Of a stretch of DNA of 64,000 bases, positions 15,429 to 23,893 are shown piece after piece. The notes beneath the pieces are model-generated. The model saw only the letters and a list, made by a program, of their open reading frames with translations, was not told the DNA's origin and searched no databases. Numbering within the stretch: the stretch's first letter is position 1; each line of letters begins with the position of its first letter. This stretch comes from Chloroflexota bacterium. Lineage in GTDB: Bacteria > Chloroflexota > Chloroflexia > Chloroflexales > Roseiflexaceae. A program made the position numbers and the translations under genes. The stretch spans positions 62,001 through 126,000 of the forward strand of contig JACAEQ010000070.1 of NCBI GenBank assembly GCA_013388755.1, read 5' to 3'.

Positions 15429-18400
15429 AGATAACCGATGAACGTTATCAACCGATCATTAATGTTCCGGAACACGCCTATGAGCACTGGCACCGCTATC
15501 TTTACGCCTTACAGTATGTGAAGGGCAAGGTGGCACTGGATATCGCTTGCGGTGAGGGTTACGGTAGTGATCTCCTGGCCGAGTATGCTGCTCGTGTTAT
15601 TGGTGTTGATATCAGCGAGGATGCGATCAAGCATGCATCGAGCAGGTATGTCCGTCATAACCTGGAGTATCGCTGTGGTAGAGCGGGATCAATACCAGTA
15701 GAGGGCGAAGGTGTCTTTGATGTTATTGTTAGCTTTGAGACTATTGAGCACCTGGCCGAGGATGAGCAAGTACGCTTCCTGGCCGAAACCCAGCGGCTTC
15801 TCACATCGACAGGTGTACTATTGATTTCTACTCCTAACCGCCTCATATATAGTGATGTCCCGAATTACATCAATGAATATCATCTCAAAGAATTCTACTA
15901 TGATGAATTCATCGCGTTTCTGCGAAGCACGTTTGCTCATATCCAGATACTTGGCCAGCAAGTCTATCCGATATCATATTTGTGGGGTGGGAACGAGGTA
16001 GCACACAACGTACTTGAGTATCAACTTGCGTTCTGTAATGACCAGTTCAGGCCAGCCACAGGTAACGTCAAACAGGCGCGTTATCTTCTGGCAGTCTGCT
16101 CCAACGCTCCTCTCGAATCACCGTTATCATCCTCTGTGCTGATTGATGCGGACAGACAGGCATTTGTCCAGCGTGAGCGTACGATCGCGGCGCTGCAAGC
16201 CCATGCCGCCGAACGCGAGCGCGCGGTTGAGGCGCTGCAAGCCCACGCCGCCGAACGCGAACGCGCGGTTGAGGCGCTGCAAGCCCACGCCGCCGAACGC
16301 GAACGCGCGGTTGAGGCGCTGCAAGCCCACGCCGCCGAACGTGAGCGCGTGGTTGAGGCGCTGCAAGCCCACGCCGCCGAACGTGAGCGCGTGGTTGAGG
16401 CGCTGCAAGCCCACGCCGCCGAACGCGAACGCGCGGTTGAGGCGCTGCAAGCCCACGCCGCTGAACGCGAGCATACCGTTCAACAGCTTAACTCCGTGAT
16501 CCAGTCACAGGAGCAGCGGCTGCAGGAGCAGTCGACCCAACTCGCCACTACAGCGTTGCACAAGCAGGAGCTCGAAACCAGACTCACGGCCATCCAGTCC
16601 AGCGTTACGTGGTCAGTGGCACGTCGTCTTCAGCAAGCTCGCCTGATGATCGTCCCGGTCGGCAGCCGGCGCGACAGGGTAGTCAGACTCGGTATTCGCA
16701 GCCTCAGAATGTGGCGGCGAAATGGGTTAGGAGCATTTATCCGCCACTTGCTTGGCAGCACATATGATGATCTGCATTGGGCAATCGACACCCATATTCC
16801 GGATACGTTCGCGGTCGGCCATGGCAACGTTCTGGTGCTCAGTGGCTGGTGTTTCCACCGGCGGAAAAAGATTGCTCACATCCAGGTGTTGGTCAACGAC
16901 GAGCCGCATCCGGTGAACGTGATACACATGCCCCGCTGGGATGTCCACGCCACATTCTTTCCGCGGCAAGATCCTAACGGCCACAGTTTGCGCAGTGGAT
17001 TCTCGGCGTTTGTATCGTTCACACAACAGCCGGTGCCGGCGCTAGCTCGTCTGTCGCTACGTGTGACACTGCGAAATCGTCGCAGCTATGTGTGCTCGAT
17101 CGGTACAGTCCAGCTGATTGCGCAGGATCCGCAGCCCGTTTTGTCCCTGCCGACACACGCGACAGCCAGCCAGGATTGCCCACGTGTGGCGATCTGTATG
17201 ACCACCTACAACCCACCAGTAGAGCTATTCACCCGCCAGATAGAGTCGATCCGTAATCAGACGCACACCAACTGGGTGTGTCTGATCAGCGATGATCACT
17301 CCGACCTTAAGATCTTTGAACAAATCCACGCAATTACATCACAAGACGAGCGTTTCGTTGTCGTGCGAAACGACACAAACCTTGGTTTCTACCGCAACTT
17401 TGAGCGTTGCCTGAAGTTGGTACCAGGGGAGGTCTCTTTTGTCGCACTGTGTGACCAGGATGATTTCTGGCATCCGGATAAGCTCGAGACTCTGATTGCA
17501 CAATTCAAACCATACACAACCCTTGTCTATAGTGACATGAACATTGTTGATAAGCGTGGCAGAATTATCTCACCTACCTACTGGGCAGTTCGTCCAAACA
17601 ACTGCACAAATCTGGCATCGCTGCTGATAGCCAACACTATTACTGGCGCGGCTTCTATGTTTCCACGCACGTTGCTGGATGATCTGTTGCCGTTCCCTGA
17701 GCTGCTTGGCGGCATGTTTCACGATCACTGGATTGGTGCAGTGGCGCTCGCCCTCGGCGAGATAAGATATGTTGATCGACCACTCTACGACTATGTGCAG
17801 CACGGCAACAACGTCATTGGTCATTATGTGCCGCTCGCACCATTGCGGCAGCTCTACGAACTGATTTCCTGCTTACTCGCGATCATATTCAGAAAACCTG
17901 GCCGTTGGGAGATTCTTGGACGATGGAACAGCATTTACAGGTTCGATGTGCAGCGTGTCCAACTGATTGCGCAGATTATCTCTTTACGGGGCAATGAACG
18001 AATTGCTCGTGACAAGCGCCAGACACTGCAGCGGTTCCTGAATATCGATATCTCGTTGAGTGGCCTGCTCTGGCTCGTTGGCCGTGGATTGGCCCGCAAC
18101 CTCTTTCGCCAGAGCGAGACGATGGGCAACGAGTTTCTTTTTGCACGTGGCATCCTATGGCGCCATCTCGAGAACTTCCGTGGCTGGTGGTGGGAGTTGC
18201 GACGAGCACCCGGCCAAATGGATGGGAGCATTGGCGCAACACCACCAACGACAGACACGCCCCTTCCACCAGGTACTGGCCACGGCTGGGCTGGTCCGAA
18301 GTCAGCCGCCGATATCCGCACCAAGATCGCGCCGCTTACCCTGAAACAATCAACCAGCGCACCACGTCGTGTGAACCTGCTGGTGCCCAGCATTGATCTT

Positions 18401-20407
18401 CAGCATTTCTTCGCCGGCTATATCACCAAGTTCAACCTTGCACTGCGCCTGGCAAGGCGTGGGCACCGCGTACGAGTTGTGACTGTCGATCCGAGTGATG
18501 TGTTACCGCCAAACTGGCGTCAACAACTTCAGGCATACCAGGGGCTCGAAGACCTGTTCGACCACGTTGAACTCGTGCATGCCAGTGATCGGTCTATTCC
18601 ACTGATCGTAAATCGCGACGATGTGTTTATTGCTACGACCTGGTGGACAGCACATATCGCACACAATGCGGTGCACGAACTAGGAAAGCAACGCTTCCTC
18701 TACCTGATCCAGGAAGTCGAGACCTTTACGTTCCCGATGGGGACCTATGCAGCGCTAGCCGATGAGACCTATACCTACCCTCATTTTGCAATCTTTTCGA
18801 CCGAGTTCTTGCGCGATTACTTCCGCCAGTACCGGCTTGGGGTCTTCTCCCAACCAGAACGCGAATCTGGAGAACAATTGTCACTGGCCTTCCAGAACGC
18901 AATCACATCAGTCGGCACAATTAGTGAGCGCCAGATCGCTGATCGCCGACCAAGGCGGCTGCTGTTCTATGCGCGCCCAGAGCCACACGCCGCACGCAAT
19001 ATGTTCGATCTTGGCATCCTGGCACTCGGACAGGCGATCGAGGAAGGGCTCTTTGCCGGTGATTGGGAATTCAATGGTATCGGAACGGTAAGCACCTTGC
19101 AGAGTATTCCGCTTCCGCTTGGAAAGAGCCTGATGTTGCTACCACGCCAGAGTCAGGCCACATACCGCGAAACCTTGCGATCGCACGATATTGGCCTGAG
19201 CTTGATGTATACGCCTCATCCTAGTCTGGTACCGATCGAAATGGCTTCAGCAGGCATGCTTGTAGTCACCAACACATTCGCCAACAAGACATCTGAGCGC
19301 CTGCGGGAGATCTCTACGAACATCATTGCAGTTGAACCGACACTCAAAGGAATTCTACACGGGTTACGTGAAGCGGTTGATAGAATCAATGATTATGAGC
19401 ATCGAGTGAGCGGCGCGAACGTCAACTGGAGCACCGACTGGGATCTTTCCTTCAACAGCTCAGTTCTCGCACAAATCGAGGCGTTCATAGATCGCGCCAT
19501 CGCGCCTTACCGACCGACAATTCCCGAGATAGTGCCACCACAGTGCCAGATTTTCTACAACCGCTCCAGTTATGAAGCGTATCGTCAGCAATACCCTGAT
19601 GAGATGGCACTCGTTCCACAGCCCGCAGAGCATGGCTATTGCCCGGTCTGTCATGATGAGGTGGAGTTCCTGTCATATCCTGAGATTGGCTTTGAGCAGA
19701 GTGGCATGTTCTATCCTAACCTGCGGGAAGGTTTCATCTGCCCCCGCTGCCACTTGAACGGCCGACAGCGTTTCCTCTACATTGCAGTGCGACATCTCAT
19801 TGAGGTCAAGCCACCGATCAGCCCGTACATTGCTGAGCGCGTCACGACACTGTATGGCCGATTACAGGAATTGATACCGAATCTTGCTGGTTCTGAGTAC
19901 CTTGGCGCTGACAGGCGACCTGGCAAGACCTACCCGGTTGCGGGGAACCACGGTACAACGACTTATGTGGAGCACCAGGATCTTACTAGCCTTTCCTTTT
20001 CTGATCGATCAAAGGATCTGATCATTACTGCGGATGTACTCGAACACGTTCCAGATTGTCGACAAGCATTCAACGAGATTTATCGAGTACTGGTTGACGG
20101 TGGCGTGCTGCTTGCATCAATTCCATTCTCCGACTCGCGCGACACGACGATTATCCGCGCCCGGTTGAACGCAGATGGCACAATTGAACACCTGCTACCA
20201 CCAGAGATCCACGGCAATCCGGTCGATGCGTCAGGCTCACTGGCATTCTACTCCTACGGTTGGGATCTGCTCGACATGTTGAGGCAGACTGGCTTTAGCG
20301 ATGCAGCCGTGATCTACCTGTTCGATCAACAATGGGGCTTCATGCATAGCAATTCACCTGATCCCGATCATTTCCTGGGACCAATGCTCTTTGTCGCAAT
20401 CAAGTAA
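15425..20407 (+). CDS. Giant methyltransferase / coiled-coil / GT2 / WsaF-like GT4 / methyltransferase fusion, 1660 aa
   Basis: Order of parts. (a) 1-240, class I SAM methyltransferase with VALDIACGEGYGSD at 37-50 and SFETIEHL. (b) 252-349, seven 14-residue repeats (RAVEALQAHAAERE type), extending as coiled coil to about 390. (c) 446-560, a beta-rich domain beginning DLHWAIDTH with VLSGWCFHRR. (d) 584-810, GT2 glycosyltransferase with TTYNPPVELF, SDDHSD and CDQDDFWHPDK. (e) 981-1360, a GT4 resembling the rhamnosyltransferase WsaF (FFAGYITKFNLALRLARRGH, YLIQEVETFTFPMG). (f) 1405-1660, zinc ribbon (CPVCHDE, CPRCH) plus methyltransferase (ADVLEHVPDCRQAF). It likely elongates and methyl-caps the glycan. 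By analogy with WbdD the coiled coil may set chain length; that is inference. ATGA overlap with the upstream gene. Confidence 0.9.
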   Translation: MKITDERYQPIINVPEHAYEHWHRYLYALQYVKGKVALDIACGEGYGSDLLAEYAARVIGVDISEDAIKHASSRYVRHNLEYRCGRAGSIPVEGEGVFDVIVSFETIEHLAEDEQVRFLAETQRLLTSTGVLLISTPNRLIYSDVPNYINEYHLKEFYYDEFIAFLRSTFAHIQILGQQVYPISYLWGGNEVAHNVLEYQLAFCNDQFRPATGNVKQARYLLAVCSNAPLESPLSSSVLIDADRQAFVQRERTIAALQAHAAERERAVEALQAHAAERERAVEALQAHAAERERAVEALQAHAAERERVVEALQAHAAERERVVEALQAHAAERERAVEALQAHAAEREHTVQQLNSVIQSQEQRLQEQSTQLATTALHKQELETRLTAIQSSVTWSVARRLQQARLMIVPVGSRRDRVVRLGIRSLRMWRRNGLGAFIRHLLGSTYDDLHWAIDTHIPDTFAVGHGNVLVLSGWCFHRRKKIAHIQVLVNDEPHPVNVIHMPRWDVHATFFPRQDPNGHSLRSGFSAFVSFTQQPVPALARLSLRVTLRNRRSYVCSIGTVQLIAQDPQPVLSLPTHATASQDCPRVAICMTTYNPPVELFTRQIESIRNQTHTNWVCLISDDHSDLKIFEQIHAITSQDERFVVVRNDTNLGFYRNFERCLKLVPGEVSFVALCDQDDFWHPDKLETLIAQFKPYTTLVYSDMNIVDKRGRIISPTYWAVRPNNCTNLASLLIANTITGAASMFPRTLLDDLLPFPELLGGMFHDHWIGAVALALGEIRYVDRPLYDYVQHGNNVIGHYVPLAPLRQLYELISCLLAIIFRKPGRWEILGRWNSIYRFDVQRVQLIAQIISLRGNERIARDKRQTLQRFLNIDISLSGLLWLVGRGLARNLFRQSETMGNEFLFARGILWRHLENFRGWWWELRRAPGQMDGSIGATPPTTDTPLPPGTGHGWAGPKSAADIRTKIAPLTLKQSTSAPRRVNLLVPSIDLQHFFAGYITKFNLALRLARRGHRVRVVTVDPSDVLPPNWRQQLQAYQGLEDLFDHVELVHASDRSIPLIVNRDDVFIATTWWTAHIAHNAVHELGKQRFLYLIQEVETFTFPMGTYAALADETYTYPHFAIFSTEFLRDYFRQYRLGVFSQPERESGEQLSLAFQNAITSVGTISERQIADRRPRRLLFYARPEPHAARNMFDLGILALGQAIEEGLFAGDWEFNGIGTVSTLQSIPLPLGKSLMLLPRQSQATYRETLRSHDIGLSLMYTPHPSLVPIEMASAGMLVVTNTFANKTSERLREISTNIIAVEPTLKGILHGLREAVDRINDYEHRVSGANVNWSTDWDLSFNSSVLAQIEAFIDRAIAPYRPTIPEIVPPQCQIFYNRSSYEAYRQQYPDEMALVPQPAEHGYCPVCHDEVEFLSYPEIGFEQSGMFYPNLREGFICPRCHLNGRQRFLYIAVRHLIEVKPPISPYIAERVTTLYGRLQELIPNLAGSEYLGADRRPGKTYPVAGNHGTTTYVEHQDLTSLSFSDRSKDLIITADVLEHVPDCRQAFNEIYRVLVDGGVLLASIPFSDSRDTTIIRARLNADGTIEHLLPPEIHGNPVDASGSLAFYSYGWDLLDMLRQTGFSDAAVIYLFDQQWGFMHSNSPDPDHFLGPMLFVAIK
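16178..16471 (+). repeat. Seven 42-bp tandem repeats encoding a two-heptad coiled-coil unit
   Basis: Seven near-identical 42-bp units encode 14 residues each. Unit 1 is diverged (TIAALQAH), units 2-4 and 7 read RAVEALQAHAAERE, and units 5-6 have RVVEA. Internal units are almost identical at DNA level, which implies recent expansion and a capacity to change copy number without frameshift. Confidence 0.95.
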
Positions 20408-20431
20408 AGTTATGGCCATCCAAACGCATGT

Positions 20432-21671
20432 TTGACTACCGTACAGAAAACATGTTCGTGATCTTGCCGTGAAATGAGTACGTGCCGCAGGTGATACGAT
20501 TCCCGACGAGGTTCGCTGACAACGACCCGAAGGGAGTCCGATCATGCGCGATACGTACCGCCGGTATCGTGCCATAGCTCAGTGTTTGCTGCAACTGTAC
20601 CCGCACGTGCGTGGGCATCAACGGCGTCACCTGTCCACCCTGGTGCTCTTGATCACAGCGATTGTGGAGAGCCAACACACCCAACTGCCGAAGGTGGTGG
20701 AACAGACGCCCGGCAGACGCGCCGCGGACGAGAGCGTGGTGATGCGGTTTCGTCGCTGGCTCAAACCCGATGACGTGACCTACACGCGGTGGATGCTGCC
20801 GGTTGCCCAGGCGCTCATCGCGATGCTGGCCCGTCGACCGCTGGTCTTCGTGATCGATGGCAGTACGGTTGGACGCGGATGCATGTGTTTGCTGATCAGC
20901 GTGTTGTATCAGCGCCGCGCGCTCCCGATCACCTGGGTGGTGGTGGCCGGTCGCAAGGGACATCTGCCGGAGGTGCTGCATCGCGCGCTGCTGGAGCAAC
21001 TGGCGCGGCTCGTTTCGGCGGATGCCGCCGTGACCATCTTGGGGGATGGCGAATATGATGGCACGGATTGGCAAGCCGCACTCACTGCCCGCGGGTGGCA
21101 GTATGTCTGTCGGACCGCCAGCGATATCCTGCTGATGATTGCGGAGGGCACCATTGCGATGCGGGATCTCGCGCCCAACCGGGGGGGGGGGAGATCGTCG
21201 TGGTCAAGCAGGCCCGGATGACGGCAGAACAGTACGGCCCCGTCAACGCGCTGGCGGTCTGGGATGCGGCCGACGAGCATCCGATCTATCTGGTGACGAC
21301 GCACACCGACCTGGATCATGCGGTCGCGTTGTATCGCCGCCGTGCGCAGATCGAGACATATTTCTCGGACCAGAAGAGTCGCGGCTTTCGGATCAACCGC
21401 AGTCACCTCAGCGATCCGGTGCGCCTTACGCGCCTGCTGATTGCGACGACGCTGGCCTGTCTGTGGGTCGTCTATCTGGGCGTTGTAGCGCGACGGGACG
21501 CGGTGAGTGGGCGCATCCACCGATCGAATCGTTGCGATCTCAGCCTGTTCTCGCTTGGCTTGCGGCTGCTGGTCTCTTGTTTGCGTCATCAACGAACCAT
21601 CCCACGTGGGTTGCCGAAACCGCTCGTGCGTGCACGACAACACGCGCTCAAAAGTTCTGTACGGTAGTCAA
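20432..21671 (+). mobile_element. IS4-family insertion sequence, 1240 bp
   Basis: Ends are a perfect 17-bp terminal inverted repeat, TTGACTACCGTACAGAA at 20432-20448 and its complement at 21655-21671. It encloses one transposase gene in two frames. No target-site duplication is visible in the flanks, and downstream DNA begins inside another reading frame (see 21671-21775), so insertion was probably accompanied by a deletion. It separates the giant gene from the next glycosyltransferase. Confidence 0.9.
20544..21667 (+). CDS. IS4-family DDE transposase, split by a -1 frame change at a G11 run
   Basis: Frame 1 (20544-21221) carries the N-terminal part and two catalytic Asp residues (FVIDGSTVG; ILGDGEYDG). 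Frame 2 continues to 21667 with the IS4 signature Y-(2)-R-(3)-E-(6)-K in YRRRAQIETYFSDQK. The change of frame falls at eleven G residues, 21181-21191: frame 1 continues RGGGRSS and stops at 21221, frame 2 reads GGGEIVVVK. Either one G was gained (inactivation or sequencing error), or polymerase/ribosome slippage on the run makes the full protein of about 374 residues. Confidence 0.88.
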
Positions 21672-21775
21672 TTCTGCGCAAGCTCACGTTGGTCGGCAAA
21701 GATCTGGCTGAATATTCGCTTGATACCGTTAAAATGTTCCGCCAGGATGCAGTTGCGGCGGGGTATCAGTTATAG
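21671..21775 (+). pseudogene. Orphan 3' end of an unknown gene, truncated by the IS
   Basis: Directly at the right end of the IS an open frame encodes 34 residues (begins ILRKLTLVGKDLAEYS, ends DAVAAGYQL) and then a TAG stop, 15 bp before the next gene. It looks like a true protein C-terminus. On the other side of the IS an ATG at 20412 starts MAIQTHV and runs into the left terminal repeat. These may be the two ends of one gene whose middle was lost. Family not recognised. Confidence 0.5.
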
Positions 21776-21790
21776 CTGCTCATCAATTCG

Positions 21791-23893
21791 ATGCGACCAA
21801 ACCCAGACGACCAGGAAGTCACCACCCGCCATACTCCTGGCAGCCATAGCAGGAATACGCGTCACAGGTGGACTAACGCCCTCCGTCGCGTCGTTCGTCT
21901 GTTGCCCGAAGGTATTGCGAGCCTTCTCTGGCGTGTACACGAGCACATCCCCAAACGATATCGCCTCAAACCCCTGATCGCTCACTTCCTCATCCAGCCG
22001 GTACCAGAATCCACGTGGTTCGGTGCACTTGAAGTCTGGGGATGGGCCGCATCACAGGCAGGCGATATTGTCGCCGTCGACGTATTCCGGGATAGTGAGT
22101 TGCTCGGCCAGGCAACATACGGATTCCCAAGCCCTGACGCCGCAGATTATCTGAACGATCCGTCCTGTTCGCATTGCAGTTATAGCGCCCGCTTTGTCGC
22201 GTCACCCCGACCACCTGATGCTCCGCCGCCTCGTATACGTGTGCGCGTGACTGATATCCGTGGCAATAATCACGAACGCATAGTGAACCTGTATACGCCT
22301 GATCAAGCGTATGCCCGCTGGCTTGCACACTGCCCTGCTGCGAGGATGAACACTGCAGGGATGGACACGCCTGACCTTCGGATAAGCGTTCTCTTGCTGC
22401 CCAGTGCTCCACTCGAGTTGATGCAGCAGTCGATCGCATCCGTTCAGGCGCAATCGTTTCCAAACTGGGAGTTGATTGCCGCTGTGCCCACGGATCCCGC
22501 CAGCACGGCTTTCCTGAATGAACTGGCACGCCAGGATCTACGATTTCGCCTGTGTGACGCCGCCGGTGATGCGCTGACTCAGGCTCGCGCTACACTTCAC
22601 GCCGCAACCGGCATCTATATCATGCCACTTGTCCCCGGCACCATTCTCGCACCGCACGCCCTCGAAGCGTTCGCAACCGCCAGTGCGACTGCCACTGCTG
22701 ATCTGATCTATTCGGATCACGATGCAATAGACTCATGTGGCCGACGCCACGAGCCGCACTTTAAGCCTGCGTGGTCGCCAGAGTATTTGCGCGGCACTCT
22801 GTACATCGGTCCCGCGTTCTGCGCCCGTCGTACGCTGGCGCTTCAGGCTGGCGGATTCTCCGACCTCCACGATGCCAGGTTCGCACACGACCTCCTCTTG
22901 CGCCTTGCTGAAATCGTGCACGATGTTCGCCACGTACCGCAGATTCTCGTCCATCTGGCACAACCCACCAGCCCGTCGGATGACATATTGATCCCGGCAG
23001 TAACCGCACACCTCACACGCATGAATATCGCGGCGCGTGTACGAGCCGGCGTAAGATCTGGACGGCTCACCTTCGATCCCTTGCCGCTGATGCAAGAACC
23101 TATGGTGAGCATTGTTATACCTACCCGTGATGCACCGGCCCATCTTGCGCGCTGTCTGGACAGTATCTTTCAGCGCAGTAGTTACCATAACTTTGAAGTA
23201 GTGCTGGTTGACAATGATACCCACGATGCAGATGCCCTGGCAATCATGCGGCACTATCCTGTAAGGTGTGTGCCTTTTCCCGGCGCCTTTAACTTCTCAC
23301 GGGCCAACAACCTTGGCGCCGCACAAGCTCGTGGTGAATACCTATTGCTGCTGAACAACGATACCGAAGTGCTCGAGCCGGACTGGATCCAGAATCTGCT
23401 CTTCTATGCGCGCCAGACCGATGTCGGTGCGGTGGGGGGTTTGCTGCTCTACCCCAACCGGACGGTACAACATGCAGGGGTCGTTGTCGGTATGAGTGCG
23501 GTCGCCGACCATGTCATGCGCGGATTTGCTGTCGAGGATGACGGCTATGATGGGTCACTTGCCTGTGCGCGCGAAGTGCTCGCGGTGACAGCAGCCTGCC
23601 TGATGCTGCAAACTGCCGAATATCGGCGACTGGGTGGTCTCGATGAAGGTTTTCGCACGCACTTGCAGGACGTGGATCTATGCCTGCGCATCTCCGCAAC
23701 CGGGAAACGACTGATCTACACTCCACGAGTGGTGTTACTGCACCATGAGTCGGCAACTCGTGGTCATGGTGACGATGCAGCCGACCGTGAGTTGTTGCTT
23801 ACGCGCTGGGCCACGGTCTTCGAGCGCGGTGACCAGTACTATCATCCACAGTTTGACCGTCGGTTGCTGAACTACAGCCTGCGCCTACAATGA
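21791..23893 (+). CDS. Glycosyltransferase with degenerate and intact GT2 domains, 700 aa
   Basis: Residues about 75-180 form a beta-rich domain (FGALEVWGWAASQAGDIVAVDVFRD) like the one in the giant protein. Residues about 195-400 follow the GT2 fold, with the second acidic region seen as DLIYSDHDAIDSCGRRHEPHFKPAWSPEYL. Residues about 437-690 are a second GT2 domain with VSIVIPTRDAPAHLARCLDSI, VDNDT, LLLLNNDTEV and LQDVDLCLR. This plan is common in rhamnan-type O-antigen synthesis. The first domain's DPASTAF region is poorly conserved, so only the second may be catalytic. The stop overlaps the next start (ATGA). Confidence 0.9.
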   Translation: MRPNPDDQEVTTRHTPGSHSRNTRHRWTNALRRVVRLLPEGIASLLWRVHEHIPKRYRLKPLIAHFLIQPVPESTWFGALEVWGWAASQAGDIVAVDVFRDSELLGQATYGFPSPDAADYLNDPSCSHCSYSARFVASPRPPDAPPPRIRVRVTDIRGNNHERIVNLYTPDQAYARWLAHCPAARMNTAGMDTPDLRISVLLLPSAPLELMQQSIASVQAQSFPNWELIAAVPTDPASTAFLNELARQDLRFRLCDAAGDALTQARATLHAATGIYIMPLVPGTILAPHALEAFATASATATADLIYSDHDAIDSCGRRHEPHFKPAWSPEYLRGTLYIGPAFCARRTLALQAGGFSDLHDARFAHDLLLRLAEIVHDVRHVPQILVHLAQPTSPSDDILIPAVTAHLTRMNIAARVRAGVRSGRLTFDPLPLMQEPMVSIVIPTRDAPAHLARCLDSIFQRSSYHNFEVVLVDNDTHDADALAIMRHYPVRCVPFPGAFNFSRANNLGAAQARGEYLLLLNNDTEVLEPDWIQNLLFYARQTDVGAVGGLLLYPNRTVQHAGVVVGMSAVADHVMRGFAVEDDGYDGSLACAREVLAVTAACLMLQTAEYRRLGGLDEGFRTHLQDVDLCLRISATGKRLIYTPRVVLLHHESATRGHGDDAADRELLLTRWATVFERGDQYYHPQFDRRLLNYSLRLQ

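Noticed and set aside
16178-16471. Tandem repeats considered as a CRISPR array
   Set aside because: Units are contiguous without unique spacers and encode a heptad repeat; no cas genes in the window.
16127-16483. 118-codon frames on both strands across the coiled-coil repeats
   Set aside because: They are shadows of the 42-bp tandem repeats, which keep all frames open; the giant gene's frame is clearly the coding one.
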